Assembly (NCBI GenBank): GCA_017480565.1
Contig: JAFVAL010000031.1
Coordinates: 1-45,443 of the forward strand
Direction: 5' to 3'
Source of the DNA: Lachnospiraceae bacterium
GTDB taxonomy: Bacteria > Bacillota > Clostridia > Lachnospirales > Lachnospiraceae
DNA: 45,443 bases
The notes below the pieces were generated by a model. That model saw nothing but the letters and a program-made list of their open reading frames with translations, did not search any database and had not been told where the DNA came from. Each line of letters opens with the position of its first letter. The stretch's first letter is position 1. Below, in pieces: positions 1 to 9,222 of this stretch. The translations under genes and the position numbers were made by a program.

Positions 1-156
1 AAATAAAAAGAGCAGGAAGAGGATCTGGTAAAGAGCAAGGAAAAGTGGTAAGATAAAGCAACTACAAAGGTAAAAACAAATCTACCCAAACAGAGGGGAA
101 ATTCTGATCTGTCATTTCCGAAGGTAAGTTAACGCTATCGTTATGCTAGCAGATAG

Positions 157-185
157 TTGCAACCATCGCAATTTCATGGTAAAAT
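157..185 (+). promoter_or_regulatory. Probable secA promoter
   Basis: TTGCAA (157-162), a 17-bp spacer and TAAAAT (180-185) fit a sigma-A promoter and would start a transcript about 60 bases before secA. No open gene is visible in bases 1-156. Confidence 0.6.
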
Positions 186-252
186 AAAGGTTGTGTGTTT
201 TGAAGGGCACGGGGTTTTGCGATTTTTGCGAGAGACTTAAGGAGACCTATTT

Positions 253-2808
253 ATGGGATTTTTCACCAAATTATTTGGTACCCACAGCCAGAGAGAATTG
301 AAGCTGATCGAGCCTTTGGTGGATCAGATTGAGGCGCTGGAACCGGAGTATGAGAAGCTTTCGGATGAAGAGCTGAGAGCGAAGACAACTGAATTCAAGA
401 ATCGTTTGGCACAGGGAGAGACCCTGGATGACTTGCTGGTGGAGGCATTTGCGACGGTGCGTGAGGCAGCGAAGCGTACGATTCACCAGAGACATTATCG
501 TGTACAGCTGATTGGCGGCGTCATTTTACATCAGGGTCGTATCACAGAGATGAAGACCGGTGAAGGTAAGACGCTGGTGGCGACGCTTCCTTCTTACCTG
601 AATGCGCTGGAAGGCAAGGGTGTTCACGTCGTGACGGTCAACGATTACCTGGCAAAGCGTGACCGGGAGTGGATGGGTCAGATTCATGAGTTCTTGGGTC
701 TGACGGTCGGCGTGGTGTTAAATAGCATGGAGCCGGATGAGCGTCGTGCTGCGTACGCGTGCGATATCACGTATGTGACGAACAACGAAGTCGGTTTCGA
801 TTACCTGCGTGATAACATGGTCATTTACAAGGAACAGCTTGTGCTGCGCGGGTTGCATTATGCGATCATCGATGAGGTCGACTCGATCTTGATCGATGAA
901 GCGAGAACACCTCTGATTATTTCCGGTCAGAGCGGCAAGTCCACGAAGCTTTATGAGGCGTGTGATTTGCTGGCGAGACAGCTCCAGAGAGGTACTGAGA
1001 AGGAACTCTCCAAGATGGATCTGATCATGCAGGAGGACTCTGAGGAGACCGGTGACTTCATTGTAAATGAGAAGGAGAAGACGGTGAACCTGACTGCGCA
1101 GGGCGTGGAGAAGGTAGAGCAGTTCTTCCACATTCCGAACCTGGCAGATCCGGAGTATCTGGAGATTCAGCACAATACGATCCTGGCGCTGCGTGCCAAT
1201 TATCTGATGTTCCGCGACAAAGATTATGTGGTCAAGGATGATCAGGTCTTGATTGTCGATGAATTTACGGGACGTATTATGCCCGGACGTCGGTATTCGG
1301 ACGGCTTGCATCAGGCGATTGAGGCGAAGGAAAAGGTGAAGGTCAAGCGTGAGAGCATGACGCTTGCGACGATCACGTTCCAGAATTATTTTAACAAATA
1401 TGATAAAAAGGCCGGCATGACCGGTACGGCTCTGACTGAGGAGCAGGAATTCCGTGAGATCTATAACATGGATGTCATCGAGGTTCCGACCAATGTTCCG
1501 GTGCAGAGAAAAGATTTGGAAGACGCGGTTTATAAGACGCGTCATGAGAAGTTAAATGCGATCTGCGATTCCGTCGAAGAGGCGCACCACAGAGGGCAGC
1601 CTGTGCTGGTCGGTACGATTACGATTGAGGCATCGGAAGAGATTTCCAAGATGTTGAACCGCAGACATATCCCGCACAAGGTTTTGAATGCGAAGTTCCA
1701 TGAGCTCGAGGCGGAGATCGTGGCGGATGCAGGTCAGAAGGGTGCTGTGACGATCGCGACGAATATGGCTGGCCGTGGTACCGATATCAAGCTTGGCGAG
1801 GGCGTGCCGGAGCTGGGAGGCCTTCGTATCATCGGTTCGGAGCGTCATGAGTCGAGACGTATCGACAACCAGCTGCGTGGCCGTGCAGGACGTCAGGGCG
1901 ACCCCGGTGAGTCGAAGTTCTACATTTCCCTGGAAGATGATCTGATGCGTCTGTTCGGTTCGGAGCGAATGATGAGCATTTTCAATGCGATCGGTGTTCC
2001 GGAGGGCGAAGAGCTGCATCATAAGATGCTGACAAATGCCATCGAGACCGCGCAGAAGCGAATTGAGGGAAATAACTTCGATATTCGTAAACATTTGCTC
2101 GAGTATGACCAGGTCAATAATGAACAGCGCGAGATCATTTACGATGAGAGAAGGCGCGTGCTGGAGGGCGAGAGCATGCGTGATGTCATCATCCGCATGA
2201 TCGGTGAGACCGTGGAGCGCAAGGTGAATCTGTCGGTTGGCGATGATGATCAGAGCAACTGGGATCTTGAGCAGTTAAATCAGGATATGCGGCACATTTT
2301 CCCGATTCCGGAGATTACGGTGGAGCGCGGGGAGAGAAAGAAGCAGCTGCTGCAGCGTTTGAAGGAGCAGTGCGTGCATCTTTACGAGGTGAAGGAAGCG
2401 CAGTTTGAGGATCCGGAGTTCTTGCGAGAGAGAGAGCGTACGGTCCTGCTTCGGTCGATTGACCGCAAATGGATGGAGCACATCGACAACATGGATCAGC
2501 TGCGCCAGAGCGCAGGCCTGCAGGCGTACGGCAACCGTGATCCGGTGCAGGAGTATAAGTTTAACGGCTTCGATATGTTTGAGGAGATGACCGAGAACAT
2601 CGCGGAGGAGACCGTCACCATCTTGATCAATATGAATGTTGAGCGCAAGGTGGAGCGTGAGCAGGTGGCGAAGGCGACCGGCACGAACAAGGATGATACT
2701 GCGACGAGGGAGCCGGTTCGCAGAAAAGAGAAGAAGATTCAGCCGAATGATAAGTGTCCGTGCGGCTCGGGGCTGAAGTATAAGTATTGTCACGGCAAGA
2801 ATCGATAA
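253..2808 (+). CDS. secA: Preprotein translocase ATPase SecA
   Basis: SecA is the motor ATPase that pushes unfolded preproteins through the SecYEG channel at the cytoplasmic membrane. The 851-residue product has the usual length. Visible landmarks are the Walker A region ([14 protein letters not shown], near residue 100), the [11 protein letters not shown] Walker B/DEAD-type motif, the helicase-like [12 protein letters not shown] and [10 protein letters not shown] motifs, and a C-terminal zinc-binding SEC-C tail ([14 protein letters not shown]) after a basic linker. The start is preceded by AAGGAG with good spacing. prfB follows after 13 bases, the common Firmicute secA-prfB arrangement, so the two are probably cotranscribed. 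Confidence 0.98.
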   Translation: MGFFTKLFGTHSQRELKLIEPLVDQIEALEPEYEKLSDEELRAKTTEFKNRLAQGETLDDLLVEAFATVREAAKRTIHQRHYRVQLIGGVILHQGRITEMKTGEGKTLVATLPSYLNALEGKGVHVVTVNDYLAKRDREWMGQIHEFLGLTVGVVLNSMEPDERRAAYACDITYVTNNEVGFDYLRDNMVIYKEQLVLRGLHYAIIDEVDSILIDEARTPLIISGQSGKSTKLYEACDLLARQLQRGTEKELSKMDLIMQEDSEETGDFIVNEKEKTVNLTAQGVEKVEQFFHIPNLADPEYLEIQHNTILALRANYLMFRDKDYVVKDDQVLIVDEFTGRIMPGRRYSDGLHQAIEAKEKVKVKRESMTLATITFQNYFNKYDKKAGMTGTALTEEQEFREIYNMDVIEVPTNVPVQRKDLEDAVYKTRHEKLNAICDSVEEAHHRGQPVLVGTITIEASEEISKMLNRRHIPHKVLNAKFHELEAEIVADAGQKGAVTIATNMAGRGTDIKLGEGVPELGGLRIIGSERHESRRIDNQLRGRAGRQGDPGESKFYISLEDDLMRLFGSERMMSIFNAIGVPEGEELHHKMLTNAIETAQKRIEGNNFDIRKHLLEYDQVNNEQREIIYDERRRVLEGESMRDVIIRMIGETVERKVNLSVGDDDQSNWDLEQLNQDMRHIFPIPEITVERGERKKQLLQRLKEQCVHLYEVKEAQFEDPEFLRERERTVLLRSIDRKWMEHIDNMDQLRQSAGLQAYGNRDPVQEYKFNGFDMFEEMTENIAEETVTILINMNVERKVEREQVAKATGTNKDDTATREPVRRKEKKIQPNDKCPCGSGLKYKYCHGKNR

Positions 2809-2821
2809 AGGATATAGAATC

Positions 2822-3934
2822 ATGATTGAATTTGATCAGGCAAAGTTAAGGTTAAGCAGCTATGAACAGCCGCTTGCGGAGTTGGGCGGACAGCTCGATC
2901 TCGAGAACAAGAGACTGCGCATTGAGGAACTGCAGAATACGATGGAAGCGCCGGATTTCTGGGAAGACCCGGTGCGTTCCCAGGATTATATGAAGGAGCT
3001 GAAGTCCTTAAAGAGCATCGTGGACGGCTATGCGAAGCTGCAGAGCCGGTATGATGATTTGGAGGTGCTCATCGAGATGGGCAACGAGGAGGAGGATGCT
3101 TCGCTGGTTCCGGAGGTGCAGGAAGAGCTGGATGATTTTGCTGCGGAGCTTGATGATCTTCGGATCAATACCTTGTTGAATGGTGAATTTGACAATAACA
3201 ATGCGATCCTGACGCTGCACGCAGGTGCGGGCGGAACGGAGAGCTGTGACTGGGCGAGCATGCTTTCGCGTATGTATCAGCGCTGGGCGGAGAAGAAGGG
3301 CTATCAGATTGAGATCCTGGACTTCCTGGATGGCGATGAGGCGGGCATCAAGTCGATCACGATGCAGATCAACGGTGACAAGGCTTACGGACATTTAAAG
3401 TCCGAGCACGGCGTACACCGGTTGGTGCGCATTTCCCCATTTAACGCGCAGGGCAAGCGGCAGACTTCATTTGTCTCCTGTGATGTGATGCCGGAGATCG
3501 AGGAAGATCTGGATGTGGAGATCAAGGACGACGATATCCGTATCGATACCTACCGTTCGAGCGGTGCCGGCGGCCAGCACATCAACAAGACATCGTCTGC
3601 GATTCGAATCACGCATTTCCCGACCGGGATCGTGGTGACCTGCCAGAATGAGCGGTCGCAGTTCCAGAACAAGGAAAAGGCGATGCAGATGTTAAAGTCT
3701 AAGCTGTATATGTTGAAGGTGCAGGAAAATGCAGACGCGGCGGCGGAGATCCGCGGCGAGGTCAAGGACATCGCGTGGGGCAACCAGATTCGTTCTTATG
3801 TCCTGCAGCCGTATACGCAGGTGAAGGATCTGCGGACCAATGAGGTTGTGGGCAACGCGCAGAGCGTGCTGGACGGGAACCTGGATCCGTTTATCAATGC
3901 ATATCTGAAGTGGAGTAACGCAGCGAAGAAGTAA
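2822..3934 (+). CDS. prfB: Peptide chain release factor 2
   Basis: RF2 recognises UGA and UAA stop codons and triggers peptide release on the ribosome. The 370-residue product carries the SPF codon-recognition tripeptide (within RLVRISPFN) and the catalytic GGQ motif (GAGGQHINKTSSA). The N-terminus aligns end to end with full-length RF2 proteins in one frame. At the place where many bacteria have an in-frame UGA and a programmed +1 frameshift, this gene reads CTC GAT (Leu-Asp), so the autoregulatory frameshift is absent. It lies 13 bases after secA and ends at a strong hairpin. Confidence 0.97.
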   Translation: MIEFDQAKLRLSSYEQPLAELGGQLDLENKRLRIEELQNTMEAPDFWEDPVRSQDYMKELKSLKSIVDGYAKLQSRYDDLEVLIEMGNEEEDASLVPEVQEELDDFAAELDDLRINTLLNGEFDNNNAILTLHAGAGGTESCDWASMLSRMYQRWAEKKGYQIEILDFLDGDEAGIKSITMQINGDKAYGHLKSEHGVHRLVRISPFNAQGKRQTSFVSCDVMPEIEEDLDVEIKDDDIRIDTYRSSGAGGQHINKTSSAIRITHFPTGIVVTCQNERSQFQNKEKAMQMLKSKLYMLKVQENADAAAEIRGEVKDIAWGNQIRSYVLQPYTQVKDLRTNEVVGNAQSVLDGNLDPFINAYLKWSNAAKK

Positions 3935-3944
3935 GAGAATAACT

Positions 3945-3988
3945 AACAAAGCCATGTAGAAACGAAAATGTTACTACATGGCTTTGTT
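3945..3988. terminator. Bidirectional terminator between prfB and the ORF6N gene
   Basis: A 15-bp perfect stem (AACAAAGCCATGTAG at 3945-3959 with its complement at 3974-3988) has a 14-base loop. The arms are A-rich and T-rich at their ends, so it can stop transcripts from both converging genes. Confidence 0.8.
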
Positions 3989-4005
3989 TAATTTAAAGAA
4001 ATAGG

Positions 4006-4989
4006 TCATCTCAAGACCAATTTATCATTGGAAAGCAGATTATCTATCATATCTTTACAAATGGTAGTTTCTTTGAGTTCCACAATAGTTGTGATTTTAT
4101 TTCCTGAATCTTTGCTGCTGGAACCACATAAGTATACTTTCATTGCTTTCGTCCCATGATCTAAAACGATAAATCTGTCATGCACCTTGTTCATTGTTTT
4201 GATAAACGAAATCTTCATCTTTGGATATTCCTTCAGATAATCAGTATATTCTATCTGCCGTAGAGGACTATACACTTTATTGTCGCTGATAACGGTGATA
4301 TCGATCTCTGATTTTGCGTGTGTCAGATGATGCAATGTTTTAATGCCAAGGTAGTCATCCACAACAATAATGTTCTTTTTCGCCTTCTCATATATTTTCT
4401 GGTAAGCAATGTCAGCCTTAAACGGCTCTCCGTTTAAGATCAGGATTTCTTCTGAGCTTAAATCATTTTCAAAAAGTCTCATTAAATCTGATAGGTCTGA
4501 GCGCGTAAGCATGTTATCTTCAATGTTTTGGACTTTATCCACCAACTGATAATGCTTTATTTCAAGTGCCTTTAATTCATCATAAGGCAGAAGTTGACGG
4601 TTTTGCCTGATGTAATGGGACATCTCAACAAAAGCTTCCATAATCTGGATGCTTGCTTCAATAGCCCTGTCTGTATGCAATGCAGAGGTCAGCATTGCTA
4701 CACCTTGCTCAGTATAGACATAGGGAAGATATTTTAAATTTGATCCACGGCCACCATTCAAGATGCCAATTTGGAATCTTGAACACTCATCAGCCGTCAG
4801 TTGAAAACAAAAGTTTTCCGGAAACCGCTTTATATTTCTCTTCATCGCTCTGTTCAGATTCCCTGTTGTGGTTCCAAAATATATCGCGATATCTTTATCA
4901 AGCATAACCTGCAGTCCGCGAATATGATAAATCTGAGTCTTTATCTTTTCTTTGTCTATAGGTGCATATACTGTGATCTCTTCTGACAT
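4006..4989 (-). CDS. ORF6N-domain protein with a phospholipase-D-like C-terminal region
   Basis: The N-terminal part (about residues 12-115, with IYHIRGLQVMLDKDIA, LNRAMKRNIKRFPENF and YVYTEQGVAMLTSAL) matches the ORF6N domain, a probable DNA-binding domain common in phage and accessory regions. The C-terminal part (about 175-327) has alternating hydrophobic strands and ends in VHDRFIVLDHG followed by YLCGSSSKDSGNK. This resembles a PLD-type HxK motif in which the Lys is replaced (H-D-R), so nuclease activity is doubtful. The gene stands alone on the minus strand between converging terminators and is more AT-rich than secA/prfB, which suggests acquisition. The function is unknown. Family call for the N-terminus is fairly sure; for the C-terminus it is tentative. 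Confidence 0.75.
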   Translation of the reverse strand: MSEEITVYAPIDKEKIKTQIYHIRGLQVMLDKDIAIYFGTTTGNLNRAMKRNIKRFPENFCFQLTADECSRFQIGILNGGRGSNLKYLPYVYTEQGVAMLTSALHTDRAIEASIQIMEAFVEMSHYIRQNRQLLPYDELKALEIKHYQLVDKVQNIEDNMLTRSDLSDLMRLFENDLSSEEILILNGEPFKADIAYQKIYEKAKKNIIVVDDYLGIKTLHHLTHAKSEIDITVISDNKVYSPLRQIEYTDYLKEYPKMKISFIKTMNKVHDRFIVLDHGTKAMKVYLCGSSSKDSGNKITTIVELKETTICKDMIDNLLSNDKLVLR

Positions 4990-5055
4990 AATCTGAAGTC
5001 CCCTTTCTAAGTTTATTTACGAATAGCATGTTTTGCATAACATATATTTTACATG

Positions 5056-5085
5056 AAGAGCCAGACTTTGTGAAGCCTGGCTCTT
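5056..5085 (-). terminator. Hairpin downstream of the fRMsr gene, possible terminator
   Basis: A 9-bp stem (AAGAGCCAG / CTGGCTCTT) lies below the end of the msrC-like gene. The U-tract on the minus strand is poor, so termination there is only possible; the plus-strand side is pyrimidine-rich. Confidence 0.4.
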
Positions 5086-5135
5086 TCCCTTTACAGTGTT
5101 ATTTAGCTATAAAAAAAGTCTCGATTTTTAGTGCT

Positions 5136-5612
5136 TCAGATTCTTTCCTTAAAGTCCCCGGTTTCTTCAAGTGCATTTGCCACGAGAAGCAACCCTGCAG
5201 CATCTCTTCCATCAAATCTTTCCAAAAGCGGGCTGTCGATGTCCAGGACGCCGATGACCTTTCCCTCCGCGTGCAGCGGAATGACGATCTCGGAGTTCGA
5301 GGCACTGTCACAGGCGATGTGCCCCGGAAATTCATGGACGTTCGGTACCAGCTGCAGCGTGTCAGACTGTGCTGCAGTGCCACAGACGCCCTTTCCGTAA
5401 GCGATGCGGATGCAGGCGGTCTTGCCTTGGAATGGCCCCAGAATGAGCTCCTGTGGGTTCTTGCGATCATTCAGATAAAAGCCGGCCCAGTTTAAGTCCG
5501 GCAAAACCTCATAGAGCAGGGCAGAGGTGTTTGCAAGGAGCGGGAGCCAATTGGGCTCGCTTTCTGCAAAGGCACGTACCTGCGCAGCGAGCAGTGTGTA
5601 GTCTACGTTCAT
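5136..5612 (-). CDS. msrC: Free methionine-(R)-sulfoxide reductase (GAF domain)
   Basis: This enzyme reduces free L-methionine-(R)-sulfoxide to methionine, using thioredoxin as the usual electron donor. The 158-residue single GAF domain contains WAGFYL, GPFQGKTACIRI, GKGVCG and FPGHIACDSASNSEIVIPL. By my count the three cysteines fall at 67, 77 and 101, with the same 10- and 24-residue spacing as the catalytic Cys84/94/118 of the E. coli enzyme. The start follows AGGAATAGGG. It lies 23 bases after trxB on the same strand, so its likely reductase partner is made from the same transcript. Confidence 0.9.
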   Translation of the reverse strand: MNVDYTLLAAQVRAFAESEPNWLPLLANTSALLYEVLPDLNWAGFYLNDRKNPQELILGPFQGKTACIRIAYGKGVCGTAAQSDTLQLVPNVHEFPGHIACDSASNSEIVIPLHAEGKVIGVLDIDSPLLERFDGRDAAGLLLVANALEETGDFKERI

Positions 5613-5635
5613 CCCTATTCCTTTCTTTCATCGTA

Positions 5636-6553
5636 TCACAGACCGTTGATATATCGGCAAGCTGCGAGTGCTGCGGTGGCACCGTCCGCGACTGCGGTGG
5701 TCAGCTGGCGGACATATTTGCTGCGGCAGTCTCCTGCAACAAAGACGCCAGGGGTCTTTGTCAGACACTGTTCGTCGGTATCAAAATAGCCCCAAGAATT
5801 CAGATCTGCAAGGCCTGCGAAGGGCTCATTTTCCGGGATTAAACCGATTGCAACAAAGAGACCATCGCAAGAAATCGACTGTTCTACACCTGTCGTGCGA
5901 TCAGAGACCTTAACACCGCGCAGTTCGCCTCCATCGGTGATCAAAGCATCGATCTTCAGGTTCGTGATACCGCGTACATTTTCTCTTGCGAAGAGAACTT
6001 CCTGCAGCTTTGCTTCTCCGGTAAAGACCGGAAGATCCTGCAGCAGGATGACTTCCTTGCACTTCTCCGCAAGCAAAATGGCTTCCTGCAGAGCAGAGTT
6101 GCCGCCGCCTGCGACGCAGACGGTCTTGCCTGCATAGAAATCGCCGTCACAGACTGCGCAGAAAGAAATGCCTTCGCCGACGAGTTCGTCTTCTCCGGGA
6201 AGCCCGAGCATGCGGTGCTTGACACCGGTGGCGATAACGACGGTCAGGCCTTCAAACAGGTTGCCTTCCTCGGTCTCTACGATCTTCTTCGTGCCTTCAT
6301 CGCGCACAGATACGACGGTCTCAAACTCGATGTCTGCGCCTTGCGCGAGGATCTGGTCTAATGTTTTTTCTGCAAATTCATTTCCACTCATGGAGAGCGT
6401 GCCGGGATAGTTCTCCACCTTCGGAGAATGGGTGATCTGGCCGCCAAAACCAGCCTTTTCAATCACAAGTGCACTTTTTCCATTGCGAAGTGCATAGAGT
6501 GCAGCGGTCATGCCTGCAGGGCCGCCGCCGACAACGATAACATCATATAACAT
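5636..6553 (-). CDS. trxB: Thioredoxin reductase
   Basis: This FAD/NADPH enzyme reduces thioredoxin-like proteins. From the chosen start the product is 305 residues and begins with the FAD-binding motif VVGGGPAG. The redox pair is CAVCDG (Cys132 and Cys135), followed by an NADPH-binding GGGNSA and a second FAD motif GVFVAGDC. The reading frame is open 20 codons further upstream, but the ATG at 6553 has a GGAG six bases before it and gives the usual N-terminus. It lies between nrdD (with a fused redoxin domain) and the methionine sulfoxide reductase gene, both plausible consumers of its electrons. Confidence 0.93.
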   Translation of the reverse strand: MLYDVIVVGGGPAGMTAALYALRNGKSALVIEKAGFGGQITHSPKVENYPGTLSMSGNEFAEKTLDQILAQGADIEFETVVSVRDEGTKKIVETEEGNLFEGLTVVIATGVKHRMLGLPGEDELVGEGISFCAVCDGDFYAGKTVCVAGGGNSALQEAILLAEKCKEVILLQDLPVFTGEAKLQEVLFARENVRGITNLKIDALITDGGELRGVKVSDRTTGVEQSISCDGLFVAIGLIPENEPFAGLADLNSWGYFDTDEQCLTKTPGVFVAGDCRSKYVRQLTTAVADGATAALAACRYINGL

Positions 6554-6574
6554 GGCTTCTCCTTTTTTATCACA

Positions 6575-6598
6575 ACGGCCGGGGCGTTCCCCGGCCGT
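6575..6598. other. GC-rich hairpin between nrdD and trxB
   Basis: A 10-bp perfect inverted repeat (ACGGCCGGGG / CCCCGGCCGT) with a CGTT loop. On the minus-strand transcript it is followed by UUGUGAUAAAAAA rather than a U-run, so it looks more like an mRNA-processing or stability element, or a weak attenuator, than a full terminator. Confidence 0.6.
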
Positions 6599-6620
6599 GT
6601 CGTTTTTGTGCAATGTGAAC

Positions 6621-9050
6621 TTACTTTCTAGTGTTTAACCAGCCCTTGATGTCAGAGACACCGCGGTACTTCTCAAACTCGTCACCGTTGATCAAAACGA
6701 GGGTCGGTGCCTGCTTGACACCATACTTCTCAACGAGCTCACGCTCTTCGTTGGCATTGAGTGCGGTGTAAGCGATGCCTGCACGGTCTAACAGAGCACC
6801 GGCTGCCTTACAGTTCGGGCAGGTCGGAGTCTTAAAGAGGAGTACATTTGCATTTGCAGTTTCGGTCTCAGCAACAACGGTCTCCGGGATCACTTCTGCC
6901 TCTGCAAACTTCGCAACCGCGGCAGCGATCTCATTTGCCTCATCCACAGGTGCCGGATTCGGACCCACATGGGTTAAGTTGGAGTGACCGATGTTGTAAA
7001 CCTTACGATCCTTGTACTCCTGCGCCTTGCCGTCGTTCCAGTTCTGAACCGGACGATAGTAACCGGTGATGCGGGAGTAAACCTCGGTCTTGTTGCCGCA
7101 ATACGGGCAGGTGTACTGCTCGCCGGTCAGATAACCGTGATCCTTGCAGACAGAGTAAGTCGGGGACATCGTGTAGTACGGAAGCTTGTAGTTCTCAGCA
7201 ATCTTACGTACCAGGTTCGCAGCTGCCTTCCAGTCCGGAAGCTTCTCGCCAAGGAAAGCGTGGAAGACGGTGCCGGAGGTGTAGAGGGTCTGCAGATCAT
7301 CCTGAATATCCAGTGCGGAGAAGACATCCTCGGTAAAGCCAACCGGCAGATGAGACGAGTTGGTGTAGTAAGGCGTGCCGTTCATGTTCGCGGTGATGAT
7401 ATCCGGGAACTCTTCCTTATCGTGCTTTGCAAAACGATAGGTGGTGGACTCCGCCGGGGTTGCCTCGAGGTTGTAGAGATCTCCGTAAAGCTCCTGATAG
7501 TCGGAGAGACGCTCACGCATATGATTCAATACGTCGCGGGTAAATCTCTGCACCTTAGGATCGGTCAGATCCGCACGCAGCCACTTCGCATTCAGGCCAA
7601 CTTCGTTCATGCCGATGAGGCCGATCGTGGAGAAATGGTTGTTGAAGGTTCCGAGATATCTCTTGGTGTACGGATACAGGCCCTGGTCTAAGAGCTTGGT
7701 GATGACGGTACGCTTGGTCTTTAAGCTGCGCGCCGCGATATCCATGAGGTTATCAAGGCGTGCGTAGAAATCCTTCTCATCTGCTGCGAGATAAGCGATT
7801 CTCGGCATGTTGATTGTGACAACACCGATGGAGCCGGTGGATTCGCCGGAACCGAAGAAGCCGCCGGACTTCTTACGCAGTTCGCGCAGATCCAGACGCA
7901 GACGGCAGCACATCGAACGTACATCGGAAGGCTCCATATCGGAGTTGATGTAGTTGGAGAAATAAGGGGTGCCGTACTTTGCGGTCATCTCAAATAAAAG
8001 CTTGTTGTTCTCGGTCTCGCTCCAGTCAAAGTTTCTGGTGATGGAGTAGGTCGGGATCGGATACTGGAAGCCACGGCCATTCGCATCGCCTTCGATCATG
8101 ATCTCGATGAAGGCCTTGTTGACCATATCCATCTCTTTCTGGCACTCACCGTAGGTGAAGTCCATCTCCTTGCCGCCGACGATCGCGGGCAGGTTCTTTA
8201 AGTCGTTCGGCACCACCCAGTCGAGGGTGATGTTGGAGAACGGTGCCTGGGTGCCCCAACGGCTCGGGGTGTTCACGCCGTAAATGAAGGACTGGATGCA
8301 CTGCTTGACTTCCCTCTGGGTCAGGTTGTCGACGCGGACAAACGGTGCCAGATAGGTATCAAAGGAGGAGAAAGCCTGCGCGCCTGCCCACTCGTTTTGC
8401 ATGATGCCAAGGAAGTTGACCATCTGGTTGCAGAGGGTGGAAAGGTGACTTGCCGGGGAGGAAGTGATCTTGCCGGGCACACCGCCGAGACCTTCCTGAA
8501 TCAGCTGCTTTAAGCTCCAGCCGGCACAGTAGCCGGTCAGCATGGAAAGGTCGTGAAGATGAATCGCAGCGCTTCTGTGAGCCTCAGCGATCTCATCGTC
8601 GTAAACCTCGCTCAGCCAGTAGTTGGCTGTGATCGCACCGGAGTTGGATAAAATGAGTCCGCCCACGGAATAAGTGACCGTGGAGTTCTCCTTCACACGC
8701 CAGTCATTGATCTTTAAATAGTTGTCGACCAGGTCTTTGTAGTTTAACAGTGCGGAGTTGACGTTACGGACTTTCTCGCGCTGTCTGCGGTAAAGGATGT
8801 ACGCTTTCGCGACATCTGCATAACCTGCCTCGGAGAGGACCTTCTCGACAGAGTCCTGGATCTCCTCGACGGTGATCTTATCGTTCTTAATTTTCTTCTC
8901 AAAATCTGCGGTTACGTGCAGAGAAATGAGATCGATAACGCTGGGATGATACTGCTTGTTGCATGCTTCGAATGCTTTGGTGATGGCTGCGGAAATCTTG
9001 CTGATATTAAAGTCTACGATGCCGCCATCTCGTTTTACGACCTGGTACAT
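6621..9050 (-). CDS. nrdD: Anaerobic ribonucleoside-triphosphate reductase with fused C-terminal redoxin domain
   Basis: The class III reductase makes deoxyribonucleotides in anaerobic cells using a glycyl radical. The 809-residue product has an N-terminal ATP-cone (residues 1 to about 95), the ten-stranded barrel with RSMCCRLRLDL, the zinc site (CKDHG and CPYCGN) and the radical loop RITGYYRP, where Gly663 is the expected radical site. An Ala/Glu/Val-rich linker (about 690-725) then leads to a glutaredoxin/thioredoxin-like domain (about 727-809) with CPNC (Cys744, Cys747) and the cis-Pro motif QAPTL. Most NrdD proteins lack such a domain. It suggests disulfide-based rather than formate-based reducing power. 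nrdG lies upstream and trxB downstream on the same strand. Confidence 0.95.
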   Translation of the reverse strand: MYQVVKRDGGIVDFNISKISAAITKAFEACNKQYHPSVIDLISLHVTADFEKKIKNDKITVEEIQDSVEKVLSEAGYADVAKAYILYRRQREKVRNVNSALLNYKDLVDNYLKINDWRVKENSTVTYSVGGLILSNSGAITANYWLSEVYDDEIAEAHRSAAIHLHDLSMLTGYCAGWSLKQLIQEGLGGVPGKITSSPASHLSTLCNQMVNFLGIMQNEWAGAQAFSSFDTYLAPFVRVDNLTQREVKQCIQSFIYGVNTPSRWGTQAPFSNITLDWVVPNDLKNLPAIVGGKEMDFTYGECQKEMDMVNKAFIEIMIEGDANGRGFQYPIPTYSITRNFDWSETENNKLLFEMTAKYGTPYFSNYINSDMEPSDVRSMCCRLRLDLRELRKKSGGFFGSGESTGSIGVVTINMPRIAYLAADEKDFYARLDNLMDIAARSLKTKRTVITKLLDQGLYPYTKRYLGTFNNHFSTIGLIGMNEVGLNAKWLRADLTDPKVQRFTRDVLNHMRERLSDYQELYGDLYNLEATPAESTTYRFAKHDKEEFPDIITANMNGTPYYTNSSHLPVGFTEDVFSALDIQDDLQTLYTSGTVFHAFLGEKLPDWKAAANLVRKIAENYKLPYYTMSPTYSVCKDHGYLTGEQYTCPYCGNKTEVYSRITGYYRPVQNWNDGKAQEYKDRKVYNIGHSNLTHVGPNPAPVDEANEIAAAVAKFAEAEVIPETVVAETETANANVLLFKTPTCPNCKAAGALLDRAGIAYTALNANEERELVEKYGVKQAPTLVLINGDEFEKYRGVSDIKGWLNTRK

Positions 9051-9129
9051 AAAAAATGCTCCCCCTTGTTGATGTAGTGTTGTTTGTCAAAAAGTCTGCC
9101 ACATTCACTGGCAAAACTCGGATAGTATC

Positions 9130-9158
9130 ACTGTACCACTAAGGGAAAACACTGTCAA
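9130..9158 (-). promoter_or_regulatory. Probable nrdD promoter
   Basis: On the minus strand TTGACA (9158-9153), a 17-base spacer and TACAGT (9135-9130) form a good sigma-A promoter about 75 bases before nrdD. The -35 overlaps a degenerate NrdR-type box. Confidence 0.65.
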
Positions 9159-9164
9159 TATGTT
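9149..9164 (-). promoter_or_regulatory. Degenerate NrdR-like box overlapping the nrdD -35
   Basis: Read on the minus strand, AACATATTGACAGTGT matches the NrdR consensus (ACACWATATMTWGTGT) at about 10 of 16 positions. NrdR boxes normally occur in pairs; this would be the promoter-proximal member. Confidence 0.4.
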
Positions 9165-9183
9165 GTTTATCGAAAATTGTAGA

Positions 9184-9199
9184 ATACTAGATATTGTGT
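9184..9199 (-). promoter_or_regulatory. NrdR box upstream of nrdD
   Basis: Read on the minus strand, ACACAATATCTAGTAT is a near-perfect NrdR box. NrdR is the ATP/dATP-sensing repressor of ribonucleotide reductase genes. The box lies just upstream of the nrdD -35. Confidence 0.7.
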
Positions 9200-9222
9200 T
9201 TGACTTGTAGACAACTGTAGAA

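Noticed and set aside
1-156. Remains of an upstream gene before secA
   Set aside because: No open frame or terminator hairpin convincing enough to report was found.
718-1545. Long minus-strand open frame inside secA
   Set aside because: It is a shadow of secA codon bias; it has no ribosome site and no recognisable motif.
6575-6598. GC-rich hairpin as a true terminator between nrdD and trxB
   Set aside because: The minus-strand RNA has no U-run after the stem, so it is reported only as a hairpin.
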